From: a virus
Length of the DNA stretch: 25,150 nt
IMG/VR virus record: IMGVR_UViG_3300023196_000860
Coordinates: 1 to 25,150 of that record
Direction: 5' to 3' (one strand)
The notes beneath the pieces are model-generated. The model had not been told where the DNA came from and made no database searches. It saw only the letters and a list, made by a program, of their open reading frames with translations. Positions 8,720 to 17,341 of the stretch are shown here, piece after piece. Positions within the stretch are counted from its first letter, which is position 1. The number at the start of each line of letters is the position of its first letter. A program made the translations under genes and the position numbers.

Positions 8720-10261
8720 TTAGGGAAGATTTACTGGAGGAACTATACCTAGCATTCCAGTAGAAGTATTGGTTGTTTTTATTTGCTTTAATTTAGCATC
8801 TCTAGCGTCTTTTATTCTTTTTTTTCTTTTTGCAATGTTTTCTTTCGCTATTTCATTAGCTTTTATTATAGCTTTTTTATTAGCTAATTGTTGTTGTTTT
8901 TGTCCTTTTGCATATCTCATATAATCTGGACCAGTGATATATTCTAAAACATCATCAGAATTAGTTAAATCTATTTTTATAGTTTTATCTGGAAAAGGTG
9001 TACCTTCATTGCTTTCAGCACCGCCTTTTATTATTGTTATAACTTCATTTTCTTCTTTAAAGTCTTTAACATTAGGAGCATATTTGTCATCTTCAATAGT
9101 TATATCATCTATATTAAAACCACCTTCTTTATTTTGATAACCTTGATCAGTTTGTTGAATAAATAAAGCATCTGGTCTTGATTCAATAGGCTTTAAAAAA
9201 CGAGTTTGATCTAAATAAGTTTTTTGTATTTGTGCCATTTCTGCAGCTAAATCGTCAGTAGCATATAGCATTGCTTCAGCTTCTGTCATCTTAGCATTAT
9301 CATTTCCAAATCTTATTTGTTGTTCTTTTGTTAAAGAACCTAATGTTTTTCCAGGCATAGAAGGTCTAGACACTTCTCCCGTCATATACTTATGAATTTT
9401 TTCATCTAATTCTTCTTCAGTATATTTTAAAACATCCATACCATACCTTTTATATCCATTTTCTCCTAACTCTCCTATTGATTTAGATATATCATTTGTT
9501 TCTTGTTTCAAATCAAAAACTGGTAAAGGATTTTTTAAAGGATTATCTAAATATGCTTTGTATTTTGTTTTATACGTATTTCTAGTTACATCTAAAACAT
9601 CTGTAATATTACCAGCACTTTCTTGAATTCCTGGTAAATTTTTTTGAAAATCTCTTAATGGTAAATTAATATCATAACCACTACTTGTTTTGCCTATTAA
9701 TCTAGTTTCTCCATCTACATAATCAATGCCTCCACCAAATTTACCATCAGCCAATTCCTCATACATTTCTTGCCACTGAGGTTCCATTGCTTTAGATATA
9801 TTACCAGTTAAAGCACCTTCTGCAAAAGAAGCTATATTAGTATTTAATGTTGCTTGAGCATTTTTTAATAAAGGTATTTGATTTGTCAACTTTTTTAAAG
9901 CCATAGCTCTCTTATCACTATCCATGTCTTTATCATTGTAAATACTAGTATATGTTTTTACAAGTTGATTAGCTGAGTAGTCAAATATTTGATTAACATT
10001 ACTATAATCTTTACCATCTGCTCCTGCTGGTATTTTGAAAGTGTTTTCAGTTTCTCTATTAAACTTATCAACAACAAGCTGTTGAGCTTGTGCAGCTCTA
10101 TCTTGTCTTTCTTTTTCAAGTTGTTGATTTCTTCTTTTTGTCTCTTGAAGTCGCATGCTTGAAGATACTGAATTTATTGCATTAGCTGTTTCTTTAGCCG
10201 CAGCAGCTCTACCAGCCGCTTGCGCTTTTGCAGCAGCTGTAAAATCCCATGAAATTGCCAT
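8720..10261 (-). CDS. Helical virion protein, probable internal/ejection protein, 513 aa
   Basis: I do not recognise a family. The 513-residue product starts MAISWDFTAAAKAQAAGRAA and continues as an Ala/Gln/Arg-rich helix (residues 5-65). It then becomes mixed helical with several acidic patches, and ends in a strongly basic Lys/Arg/Ala helix (about 460-500). There is no signal peptide, membrane segment, lytic motif or Cys pair. It sits between the membrane-segment protein and the giant protein. That position and its helical make-up match the middle partner of a podovirus ejection set (T7 gp15 position), which forms a tube with the giant protein after leaving the capsid. The role is an inference from order. 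The leader is AT-rich with no Shine-Dalgarno. Confidence 0.66.
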   Translation of the reverse strand: MAISWDFTAAAKAQAAGRAAAAKETANAINSVSSSMRLQETKRRNQQLEKERQDRAAQAQQLVVDKFNRETENTFKIPAGADGKDYSNVNQIFDYSANQLVKTYTSIYNDKDMDSDKRAMALKKLTNQIPLLKNAQATLNTNIASFAEGALTGNISKAMEPQWQEMYEELADGKFGGGIDYVDGETRLIGKTSSGYDINLPLRDFQKNLPGIQESAGNITDVLDVTRNTYKTKYKAYLDNPLKNPLPVFDLKQETNDISKSIGELGENGYKRYGMDVLKYTEEELDEKIHKYMTGEVSRPSMPGKTLGSLTKEQQIRFGNDNAKMTEAEAMLYATDDLAAEMAQIQKTYLDQTRFLKPIESRPDALFIQQTDQGYQNKEGGFNIDDITIEDDKYAPNVKDFKEENEVITIIKGGAESNEGTPFPDKTIKIDLTNSDDVLEYITGPDYMRYAKGQKQQQLANKKAIIKANEIAKENIAKRKKRIKDARDAKLKQIKTTNTSTGMLGIVPPVNLP

Positions 10262-10277
10262 ATTAATTTATTGATTA

Positions 10278-11642
10278 TTAGTTTGGTCCATATCCTTTTT
10301 TATAATACACACCATCACCAACAGCTTTGCCGGCGGCGCTTATACCTGCTGTTAATGATCCTCTTATTGCCTCTTGTTGTCCCTGTACTAAAGCATCTGC
10401 ATTCACAGATTGTCCTCCTCTTATTTGTGTTATATCAGATTGCTGTTGGTATTCTCTACCTTGAGTATCCATGTCGCCTGCTCTTGATAATCTATCAGCT
10501 TCAAAACCTGATTGTGCTTCAAATTTTAATCCTTCGTTAGTAGCGCTAGTATTAAATTGATTCATTTGATTTCCAGCACCAAACTCAGTTAAATTATACT
10601 GGTTTTGAGATTGTGTGTCTGCCATGCTAAATTGATTTTGAGCACCAATATTAAATTGATCCATTGCATTAGCAGCTTGAAATCTTGACTGAGCAAATTG
10701 ATTTTGAGCCTGTGCTTTAAACCTTGCTTGTGTATTCATAGCATCTGCTGTAAATCTATTAGCTTGATTTTTTGCATCAGCACCAAACTGAGCTGCTTGA
10801 TTAGCTGCTTGAGCACCAAATTGCGCAGCTTGATTTACTGCGCCAACATTAAATTGTGATTGGCCTAAGTCAAACTGTGATGCTAAATTGCCTTGAGCTA
10901 ATTGTGCTCTTTGTAATTCTCCTTCACCACGAGCCCTTAACATTTCGTTTTGTTTAACTTGTTGATCAATACTAGAGGCAACTCCTTGTTTAGATTTTGC
11001 AGCAGCAGCGGCTAAAGCGGTTGCGCCACCAGCACCAGTACCAGCTTGAGCAGCTAAATCTTGTGATGCAGCTAAAGCTTGATCTGCTTCTTGAGCCTGC
11101 ATTTCAGCGGCTGCTGTAGAAACTTGCAAGTTATTCATTGTATTTGTTAAACCTGTATTAGCACCTCTTTGTAATTGTCCAATATTTGTACCTTGAGCTG
11201 TATAACCTTGAGATGTATACCCTTCTCCTTCGTATCCTTGAGCTGAATATCCTTGTGCTTGAGCTAAAGTATTAGCCTCTCTTTGAGCTGGATCTCCAAA
11301 TTTAGCTCTTTCTTTTAATTGAGCTAATTCTGCTTGTGCTGGATCATAAGAAGCGCCTTCCATACCTTCATATGCATTAGTAAATTCAATGTTTTCTAAT
11401 TCTTTAATTTCTTCCTCAAGTAAATCTGCTTTTTCTGCCGCATCTTTCTTTTTATCTTTTATACCTTTTGATTTTATCAAAGCATTAGCTCCGCCAGCAA
11501 CAACAGCAGCACCAGCAGTTACTAGAGCAGCTGTTCCAACTCCTACTGCTACAAAAGATCCTTTTATTATATCAGTATTTATTTCACTAGATAAATTAAT
11601 GCAAGCATCTTGCAAAGGTTGTAATATTAATAATATATCCAT
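10278..11642 (-). CDS. Membrane-segment and hendecad-repeat protein, probable internal virion protein
   Basis: This 454-residue protein has one strong hydrophobic helix at about residues 29-56 (VAVGVGTAALVTAGAAVVAG), then a Lys/Glu-rich coiled segment (57-85). Next come five Gln-Gly-Tyr pentapeptides (129-153), a long Ala/Gln-rich helical zone and a run of 11-residue repeats (252-401). The end is Gly-rich (KKGYGPN). Cys, Trp and enzyme motifs are almost absent. A single membrane helix plus long amphipathic repeats fits a protein that enters the envelope during DNA delivery, the role of T7 gp14, and the order 454-513-2693 residues parallels T7 gp14-gp15-gp16. This is an analogy of layout, with no claim of homology. 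The start is ATG at 11642 with an AT-rich leader and no Shine-Dalgarno. Confidence 0.72.
   Translation of the reverse strand: MDILLILQPLQDACINLSSEINTDIIKGSFVAVGVGTAALVTAGAAVVAGGANALIKSKGIKDKKKDAAEKADLLEEEIKELENIEFTNAYEGMEGASYDPAQAELAQLKERAKFGDPAQREANTLAQAQGYSAQGYEGEGYTSQGYTAQGTNIGQLQRGANTGLTNTMNNLQVSTAAAEMQAQEADQALAASQDLAAQAGTGAGGATALAAAAAKSKQGVASSIDQQVKQNEMLRARGEGELQRAQLAQGNLASQFDLGQSQFNVGAVNQAAQFGAQAANQAAQFGADAKNQANRFTADAMNTQARFKAQAQNQFAQSRFQAANAMDQFNIGAQNQFSMADTQSQNQYNLTEFGAGNQMNQFNTSATNEGLKFEAQSGFEADRLSRAGDMDTQGREYQQQSDITQIRGGQSVNADALVQGQQEAIRGSLTAGISAAGKAVGDGVYYKKGYGPN
10440..10889 (-). repeat. Run of 11-residue (33-bp) coding repeats
   Basis: Residues 270-401 of the 454-residue protein divide into twelve consecutive 11-residue units without a gap: NQAAQFGAQAA, NQAAQFGADAK, NQANRFTADAM, NTQARFKAQAQ, NQFAQSRFQAA, NAMDQFNIGAQ, NQFSMADTQSQ, NQYNLTEFGAG, NQMNQFNTSAT, NEGLKFEAQSG, FEADRLSRAGD and MDTQGREYQQQ. 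Asn at position 1 and Phe at about position 6 recur. A further unit (NLASQFDLGQS, from residue 252) precedes, separated by a 7-residue stump. The DNA copies have diverged, so this is a protein-level repeat. Confidence 0.85.
11184..11258 (-). repeat. Five QGY pentapeptide (15-bp) repeats
   Basis: Residues 129-153 of the same protein read AQGYS, AQGYE, GEGYT, SQGYT and AQGTN. This is a tandem Gln-Gly-Tyr array of 15-bp units, still partly alike at DNA level. Tyr/Gly/Gln pentads are usually flexible or self-associating, so this may be a linker between the membrane helix and the hendecad rod. Confidence 0.8.
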
Positions 11643-11648
11643 TTTTTA

Positions 11649-12107
11649 TTATTTATTGTTTAAAAGAACAGCTGGATCATCAAAGCTTTCAGCTAATACA
11701 TCTTTTCTTACTTCTTCTACTGTTGTTTTTTCTGTAGCATGAACTGTTATAAAAATAACATCCTCATGTATGTAAACAGCTCTTTTGGTTCCTTTTTTAG
11801 TTATACCATGAAAAGGTGCTTCTATATTTAAAGTTCCATTTTCTGATGCCATAGATAATTTACCTTTTAATAAAAAAAAAGGATGATCTTTTTTATGTAT
11901 TTCTGTTGTAAAAAATTGACCAGCAGGAACAAATATTTCTCTAATGTAACAACCATCTGCAAAAGTGCTTTTGGTTGGCATTATTTTTTCTAATTCATCA
12001 CCACTAACTGATTCAGGAATATTTAATAATCTTTGCTCAACATCCATACACAGGTCTCTAAAATTCTGTTTATTTTGTAGAGCTTCTTCTTTTTTACTTA
12101 ATTTCAT
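11649..12107 (-). CDS. Cupin-fold virion-module protein
   Basis: This 152-residue protein has a helical lead (1-35) and then a single cupin-like beta barrel (about 45-128). Cupin motif 1 is recognisable: GCYIREIFVPAGQFF, then His71 and His75 in EIHKKDH, and Gly82 closing the turn in LLKGKL. Motif 2 is visible as GTKRAVYIHED followed by a His at 123 (ITVH). The usual Glu of motif 1 is not in its place, so metal binding would rely on His71, His75 and His123, or may be absent. Similar cupin-like proteins occur among tail genes of other marine phages. The role is unknown; a structural beta barrel is as likely as an enzyme. A run of nine A at 11872-11880 inside the gene is the only spot prone to sequencing error. 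Confidence 0.68.
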   Translation of the reverse strand: MKLSKKEEALQNKQNFRDLCMDVEQRLLNIPESVSGDELEKIMPTKSTFADGCYIREIFVPAGQFFTTEIHKKDHPFFLLKGKLSMASENGTLNIEAPFHGITKKGTKRAVYIHEDVIFITVHATEKTTVEEVRKDVLAESFDDPAVLLNNK

Positions 12108-12117
12108 TTAATAATAT

Positions 12118-12354
12118 TTATTGTGAAGAGTACACCGACTCTGAATTTATTGCAAATAGTTCAGCATAACTAGCTGCGGCTGGAACAGGAAGTGTAAGTC
12201 TTACTGAAGCGTAAGCACCTTTTATTCCACCCACAATCTTGTTATCTGTTTGAACTAAAGATCCACCTACAACTTTATAGTTAGGTTCTGACGAACTTAT
12301 AGGTGCAAAATACTTACCTTCTTTTTCTTGAAAAGGAAAATTTACTATAGCCAT
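12118..12354 (-). CDS. Small virion-module protein, 78 aa, unknown
   Basis: A short gene starting one base after the stop of the stabilization protein (TAATATG), so probably translationally coupled to it. The product is 78 residues, uncharged overall and strand-rich, with KVVGGSLVQTDNKIVGG and an Ala-rich stretch LPVPAAASYAELFAI near the end. It has no signal peptide, membrane segment or catalytic motif. Tight packing between tail and ejection genes suggests a minor tail or head-tail component. I do not recognise a family. That it is a real gene is supported by frame, start and spacing alike. Confidence 0.75.
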   Translation of the reverse strand: MAIVNFPFQEKEGKYFAPISSSEPNYKVVGGSLVQTDNKIVGGIKGAYASVRLTLPVPAAASYAELFAINSESVYSSQ

Positions 12355-12355
12355 A

Positions 12356-15300
12356 TTATGATAATTGAGATATTGTTATACTTCCTGGTGTTAATCCTGT
12401 TACTCTAGGATTAGTGTTAGTTACAGAAATACTTCCGCCTCTTTGTGATCCTGTATTATTATCGCTTACAGATACCGTAAAAGTTTCTTCTGCAGTTAAA
12501 TTAACAGTAGCATTACTACCATTTATTAATATCCAAGGATCTGATGGAACTAACTCTGTGCTAACATTACTTAATGCAGTAATCGTAGCTGGACTTGAAC
12601 CGCTTGCATTAAACGGAGGTTCAGCTGTTGATCCTACTTGAGCATCAACTGGTCCACCTGTTACAGTTGTTATAGCACCTATATCAACGCTAGGTGAAGT
12701 TAACACAATACTATACACCGCACTAAAGTTTGTACCCGCATCTATAGCTGTATTTGTTGTAGATGCGACTGCTGCGCCACCTGCAGAGCCATTTGTTATA
12801 GCAAATGTAGCACTAGTAGGCGTCATTGTTTTAGTGCTAGGTATACCTGTATATGTTACTGTTGCTGTAACATTAGATTCATCAAAAGGTGAAACTTTGT
12901 ATATTGTTCCAGGATATGGCGAACTAAATACTGCGTTAGTCATATTAACAGTAGGTATTGTCCAACTTAAATTAGTTTTAGCTGTTGCAGTTCCAGTTAC
13001 ATCAACTGTTCCTGAAGCTGGTAAAGCTGGCACTGTTAAATTATAAGTATATACTGCATTGTCTTTATTATTAGCTATTGCAGGTAGTGGAGCTGTTGCT
13101 CTTGTAACAACCGGCGGTAAAACAGGATTAAATGAAGATATTCCAGATGTATCTAAAGTTACATTACTTGGATCTATATAATATCCATCTTCTGCTAATA
13201 AAGTAAATTGAGCTTGACCTGTACCGGCATTATTAAACACTTGAGATGCAGGCGTAAGATCTGAGAATGTTACAGCATCATCTGTATTTATTGTTAATAA
13301 AGCAGGTAAATTAGCTAACACAGCACCTACACCACCAACATTTATTGTTTGAATAGAATCTGTGCTTCCAACAGTGTAAGAAACTCTAAATACTATGTTA
13401 CCTTCAGAGGTTAAACTAGTTGGATTTATAACACTTAAACTTGTATTACCTGAAAGAGTTATATCTGTAGGTAAAATAAAATTATAAGCAGAACTTATAG
13501 GTCTTGCTGTTATTATCCAAGTTATAACATCGTTTTGTTTACCAATTAATGTTGATTCACCTGTAACACTACCATTTACAGCTGTACCTATTATCTGCAA
13601 CGATGTAGATATTATTGTTGCAGGAGTGGGCAATGTACCCATACTAGAAACATCTGTTTCAATAAAATCTAATGTCCAACCAGTTGATCCTTCATAACCT
13701 ATAGTGTTAAATTGTTTTATAGTAGAAGGAGATTCATTAAATATAGGTTCAACATATGATGGTTGAGTGCCTAAGCCATAAAAGTTATTTCTAAAACCAA
13801 CCGTTGGATCGTTATGTTTCCATAGGTTACCTGTAAAAAACGTGTAATAAGTATTATTTAAGCTTAAACCTGATTCTTGATTAAAAGATCTAAAGCTACT
13901 CCAGCCTTGAGAGTTTTCGTCAAACGCTAATGTTAAATATCCATCTGCAGCTGTGCCTACGTTTGTATCTTCGTTACCATCAAGGCCTTGACCAACTATT
14001 GTTAACATAAACAAACTAGAGTATTCATCATAACTACCAACAATACTTGTTGAAGCTTTTAATGCGTCTCTAAAAAAGTCAGCCATACCTATACTAGATA
14101 TTTCTTGTATACCTTGAGGTGTTAATTTTAATACAGTACCATTGTTTTTATCTGTAAAGTACTTATTAAAGCCAAACTCAGCATATGATAATGGATCTTG
14201 AGATATTCCAAATCTACCTGCATAAGGTGCAACTGTACCTAAAAATTGTGTATTACTAGTTACAGGTATTTGACCACCTTCAGCTGAATATATAAAATCT
14301 TTATCAATAGGTGATCTAGATATTTTATCTTCTTGAAATATTAAAAGTTGAGTATCGTCTGCAGCAAGTTTTTGTATAGCTCCGTCTTGTGGATCTACTG
14401 ATATTGTTAAACCGCCTTCAGACTCATTAAATTGATTTATATAGTTAATACCTGTTCTAGAGTTAAAAAGTCCACTAGAGTGTATTAGAGTGTTAAATCT
14501 TAGCTCTTCTGCAAAGTTTTCTTGAACAACATAAGCTCTAACACCTACATCAAAAAAAGTTTCATTAAAAGCAGCTCTTAGTCTATTTAATTCTATATGT
14601 GCTCCTGATCCAGTTGGATTAAAGTCTAATAAATAAGAATTAAAAAAATCTATGTTTATTGCTACACCTGTTATAGATGATACTAAACCACCTGTAGATG
14701 TTTCATAAAATATATCTAAATCAGACTCTACTGGTTGCGTTTCAAAAACACATATACCAGACGTTACGCTTGTACCAGAATTATTTACCGTAGTTGTAGA
14801 CGCTGTGCCTGTTGGATTAGCTATAGATTGTATTGACTGTAATGCTCCGTATGTTGTAGAAAATATATTTTGACCTCCTACGTACTTAGGATAAACAGAT
14901 ACGTCACATGGAGATATTGTAGCTGAAGTACTTGGTGGTATAGCAGCTGTTTGATCTCTTGGTATTTTATTTTGACTATCACCTAATCTTTCAACAGTAT
15001 TAGCTGATGACACACCTGATATCCAATTGTAATATTCTTGTTCACGTTGTTTAACAACAACTCTATATGAGTAAGCCCAAGAAGGTATTTCGTTTGTAGG
15101 ATCTGCAAAAGTAATTCTCAAAGCATTAAATGCAGTTGTTGAATCAGCTGAACCCGTGTTTGGATCTATAAAAACAGTATCACCGCCTGAGTTTGATAAT
15201 ATTACAGGCGATTGTCTACCAAATTTATCGGCTAAAACAATACCTATTTGATATGTTCTTCTTGATTTTAAAGAAAGAGGATTTTTACCTGGCCCCCAGC

Positions 15301-16393
15301 TTATTCTTGATGAATCTTCACCAGTTCTACTTACGCTAAAGTTTATATTAGGTATGTTGTAGTTTTGTAAAAAATTACCATAAACTAATCTAGCACCTAC
15401 TAGTTCTTGAGATTGAGCTATTCTAGGAACAGCATCATATACTCTTGTTAATTGATCACTTGGTAAAGTTCTAAATGGATCTTGAGATGCATAGAAAAAG
15501 TTTATAGATGTTTCACCTGCAACAGGCTTATCTTCAACAACATACAATGCGCTAGATCCTGTTTCTTTATATATTAATTCAACTTGAGTAATGCCATATC
15601 CGGCTGGAGTAGGTATTTGTAATTGCACAGATTTTATAGCATTTACAAATGTTTCTATTTCTCCAAAGTCATTAATGCTTGTAGATATTGTATCAGGATT
15701 ACCTAGTCTTGAAAATATAGTTGTACTAAAAGGTGCTAATGTGCTATACTCACCATCATCAAATTTCCATCTGTATGAAAATCTAACCATTTTATCTTCT
15801 AAAAAGTTAGATGTTATTGGTTGGCCTTGTTCATCATTTGAACCTACCGCTAAAACAGTTGGTGATTCATATGGTGCAAACTTAGCTACTGAAGCTAAGT
15901 TATCAAAAGCACCAGATGTATAATATGTAGGATCATTTACTGCTCTTACAACATTTATTTTTCTTGGTGGATTACGATTATCTGTCCAAAATAAAAGATC
16001 ATCAACTAAGTTAATGCCTGATATTTTAAAATCTTTGTGAAAATTTAACGATGAACCACTAACTAAAGTTCTTAATTGTTTAGATGATTGATCGTAAGAA
16101 AAAATACCGTGCTCTCCACCATTACTTCCATCATAAGAATCATTTGAAGTTACATAAAAGTATATTCTATCATCACTATTGCTTCTATAAGAACCTATAC
16201 ATGATCCACCAGTTATACCTGAAGATGCAACTTGAATATTACCTAGTAAATTTTCAATAGCACCCATGTCGGCACTTTCTGATTTACCTACATTTATATT
16301 TAATGCTTCTCTATATTCACCAGCTGGCACTAACCTATCATCTAGGTCTCGATTCATTCGGCCACCGTTGAACATTCTTTTAATTTCTGGCAT
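12356..16393 (-). CDS. Tail stabilization (muzzle) protein with tandem beta domains and BACON-like end
   Basis: This 1345-residue protein is a tail nozzle candidate. The start (MPEIKRMFNGGRMNRDLDDR) and the next motif (LVPAGEYREALNINV) are the hallmark opening of the stabilization or muzzle proteins of crAss-like and marine podoviruses, counterparts of P22 gp10 or T7 gp12. Residues 1 to about 915 form that core, rich in strands. From about 915 to 1280 come tandem beta-rich, Thr/Ser/Pro-rich segments of roughly Ig-like size. The last 60 residues (about 1283-1345) look like a BACON domain: SDPWILI with Trp1287, then FTVSVSDNNTGSQRGGSISV and a final ITISQ. Such C-terminal domains probably protrude from the tail and may bind host glycans; that is inference. 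The stop is one base from the next start, at a junction identical to the one at 610-624. Confidence 0.85.
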   Translation of the reverse strand: MPEIKRMFNGGRMNRDLDDRLVPAGEYREALNINVGKSESADMGAIENLLGNIQVASSGITGGSCIGSYRSNSDDRIYFYVTSNDSYDGSNGGEHGIFSYDQSSKQLRTLVSGSSLNFHKDFKISGINLVDDLLFWTDNRNPPRKINVVRAVNDPTYYTSGAFDNLASVAKFAPYESPTVLAVGSNDEQGQPITSNFLEDKMVRFSYRWKFDDGEYSTLAPFSTTIFSRLGNPDTISTSINDFGEIETFVNAIKSVQLQIPTPAGYGITQVELIYKETGSSALYVVEDKPVAGETSINFFYASQDPFRTLPSDQLTRVYDAVPRIAQSQELVGARLVYGNFLQNYNIPNINFSVSRTGEDSSRISWGPGKNPLSLKSRRTYQIGIVLADKFGRQSPVILSNSGGDTVFIDPNTGSADSTTAFNALRITFADPTNEIPSWAYSYRVVVKQREQEYYNWISGVSSANTVERLGDSQNKIPRDQTAAIPPSTSATISPCDVSVYPKYVGGQNIFSTTYGALQSIQSIANPTGTASTTTVNNSGTSVTSGICVFETQPVESDLDIFYETSTGGLVSSITGVAINIDFFNSYLLDFNPTGSGAHIELNRLRAAFNETFFDVGVRAYVVQENFAEELRFNTLIHSSGLFNSRTGINYINQFNESEGGLTISVDPQDGAIQKLAADDTQLLIFQEDKISRSPIDKDFIYSAEGGQIPVTSNTQFLGTVAPYAGRFGISQDPLSYAEFGFNKYFTDKNNGTVLKLTPQGIQEISSIGMADFFRDALKASTSIVGSYDEYSSLFMLTIVGQGLDGNEDTNVGTAADGYLTLAFDENSQGWSSFRSFNQESGLSLNNTYYTFFTGNLWKHNDPTVGFRNNFYGLGTQPSYVEPIFNESPSTIKQFNTIGYEGSTGWTLDFIETDVSSMGTLPTPATIISTSLQIIGTAVNGSVTGESTLIGKQNDVITWIITARPISSAYNFILPTDITLSGNTSLSVINPTSLTSEGNIVFRVSYTVGSTDSIQTINVGGVGAVLANLPALLTINTDDAVTFSDLTPASQVFNNAGTGQAQFTLLAEDGYYIDPSNVTLDTSGISSFNPVLPPVVTRATAPLPAIANNKDNAVYTYNLTVPALPASGTVDVTGTATAKTNLSWTIPTVNMTNAVFSSPYPGTIYKVSPFDESNVTATVTYTGIPSTKTMTPTSATFAITNGSAGGAAVASTTNTAIDAGTNFSAVYSIVLTSPSVDIGAITTVTGGPVDAQVGSTAEPPFNASGSSPATITALSNVSTELVPSDPWILINGSNATVNLTAEETFTVSVSDNNTGSQRGGSISVTNTNPRVTGLTPGSITISQLS

Positions 16394-16402
16394 ACTAATT
16401 TA

Positions 16403-17341
16403 TTAGTGTTTAATCCATTTAGATTTACCTCTAAATATTTGAGTCATCTCAGGAAGCTTCATGTTAGATAATCTAATTTTTGCATTACGCATTTTAGCTG
16501 CTGCTTCTTTTTTATATAAAGCAGATATTTGTACAGTAGAAGGTCTAAGCTTAGTTAAGTTATAAAGCATAGATGCCATCACAGCATCCTGTGCTAGCTT
16601 AGGTACAAAAACGTTAGAAAAATCTCCGTTTTCACCTAATCCATCTGAAATATACCTTAGCGTAATTAAATCATCAGCTTGAAAGCCAGAGCTAAAGTAA
16701 ACTTGTCCAGCTGTTAAGTCTAAAACATAAGTACCATTCATGTTAGCAAGCTCAGGTGTCAATCCATACCTTTGACCCCACATGCCTCCTATGTTTTCTG
16801 GACCATATATGCTATTATAATATCCGATGTAGTAACTAGATAGCTCTTCAACTGTTAAAAGTGATATTGCTTTTTGATAACGATCTATTGTATCTGATGT
16901 TTCTGCAAATACTATATTACCTGTTTGATCATAAAGATATTGATAATTTTCATCTTGAGCAACGCCATTGTTTGGTTTAGTTGTTTGAGATGGCATTATA
17001 GGTCTCATGTTACCATATTTGTCAGTAAAAGAAAAACTAACATAATTAACATAATCAGACGGCAAAGACATTTGTAATGTAGAACTTAATTGTATTTCTA
17101 TTGCTTTTTCAGAATAAAAAACATCAAAGCTAAATTCTTGTACGGCTCTTTGAGCCCAAAACGCAACTTCATATCTAGGCACCTTTGTCAATGTTTTTCC
17201 ATCACCAACAAAAGCTACCATAAAGTTATTTATAATATCATTTATATTTGTTCTTCTGTATGATCCTGGTATATCTGTACCATTTCCTCCATCTAATGCT
17301 GAGTAATTATCTACGTCTAAAGGTTTTCTTGATATTGCCAT
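16403..17341 (-). CDS. Tail tubular / adaptor protein (P22 gp4- or T7 gp11-like role)
   Basis: This 312-residue protein starts on the stop codon of the preceding neck gene (TAATG) and is followed by the large stabilization protein. The N-terminal third contains NINDIINNFMVAFVGDGKTL and then an EVAFWAQRAVQEFSFDVF helix followed by beta strands (IEIQLSSTLQMSLPSDYVNY). This helix-then-strand order is typical of head-to-tail adaptor proteins of short-tailed phages, which form a ring under the portal. The C-terminus is basic (residues 285-312). In crAss-like phages a protein of this appearance is annotated as tail tubular or ring protein. Function is inferred from position and fold impression; I cannot separate it from other ring proteins without a structure comparison. 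Confidence 0.7.
   Translation of the reverse strand: MAISRKPLDVDNYSALDGGNGTDIPGSYRRTNINDIINNFMVAFVGDGKTLTKVPRYEVAFWAQRAVQEFSFDVFYSEKAIEIQLSSTLQMSLPSDYVNYVSFSFTDKYGNMRPIMPSQTTKPNNGVAQDENYQYLYDQTGNIVFAETSDTIDRYQKAISLLTVEELSSYYIGYYNSIYGPENIGGMWGQRYGLTPELANMNGTYVLDLTAGQVYFSSGFQADDLITLRYISDGLGENGDFSNVFVPKLAQDAVMASMLYNLTKLRPSTVQISALYKKEAAAKMRNAKIRLSNMKLPEMTQIFRGKSKWIKH

Noticed and set aside
11389-11742. Plus-strand open frame of 117 residues
   Set aside because: It runs across the start of the 454-residue gene and the end of the cupin gene, both well supported on the minus strand. Its Ser/Ala/Thr-rich composition mirrors the Ala/Lys/Glu-rich gene opposite.
11872-11880. Run of nine A as a programmed frameshift site in the cupin gene
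   Set aside because: The normal frame continues through the run with a coherent cupin motif, and no extended alternative product was seen.
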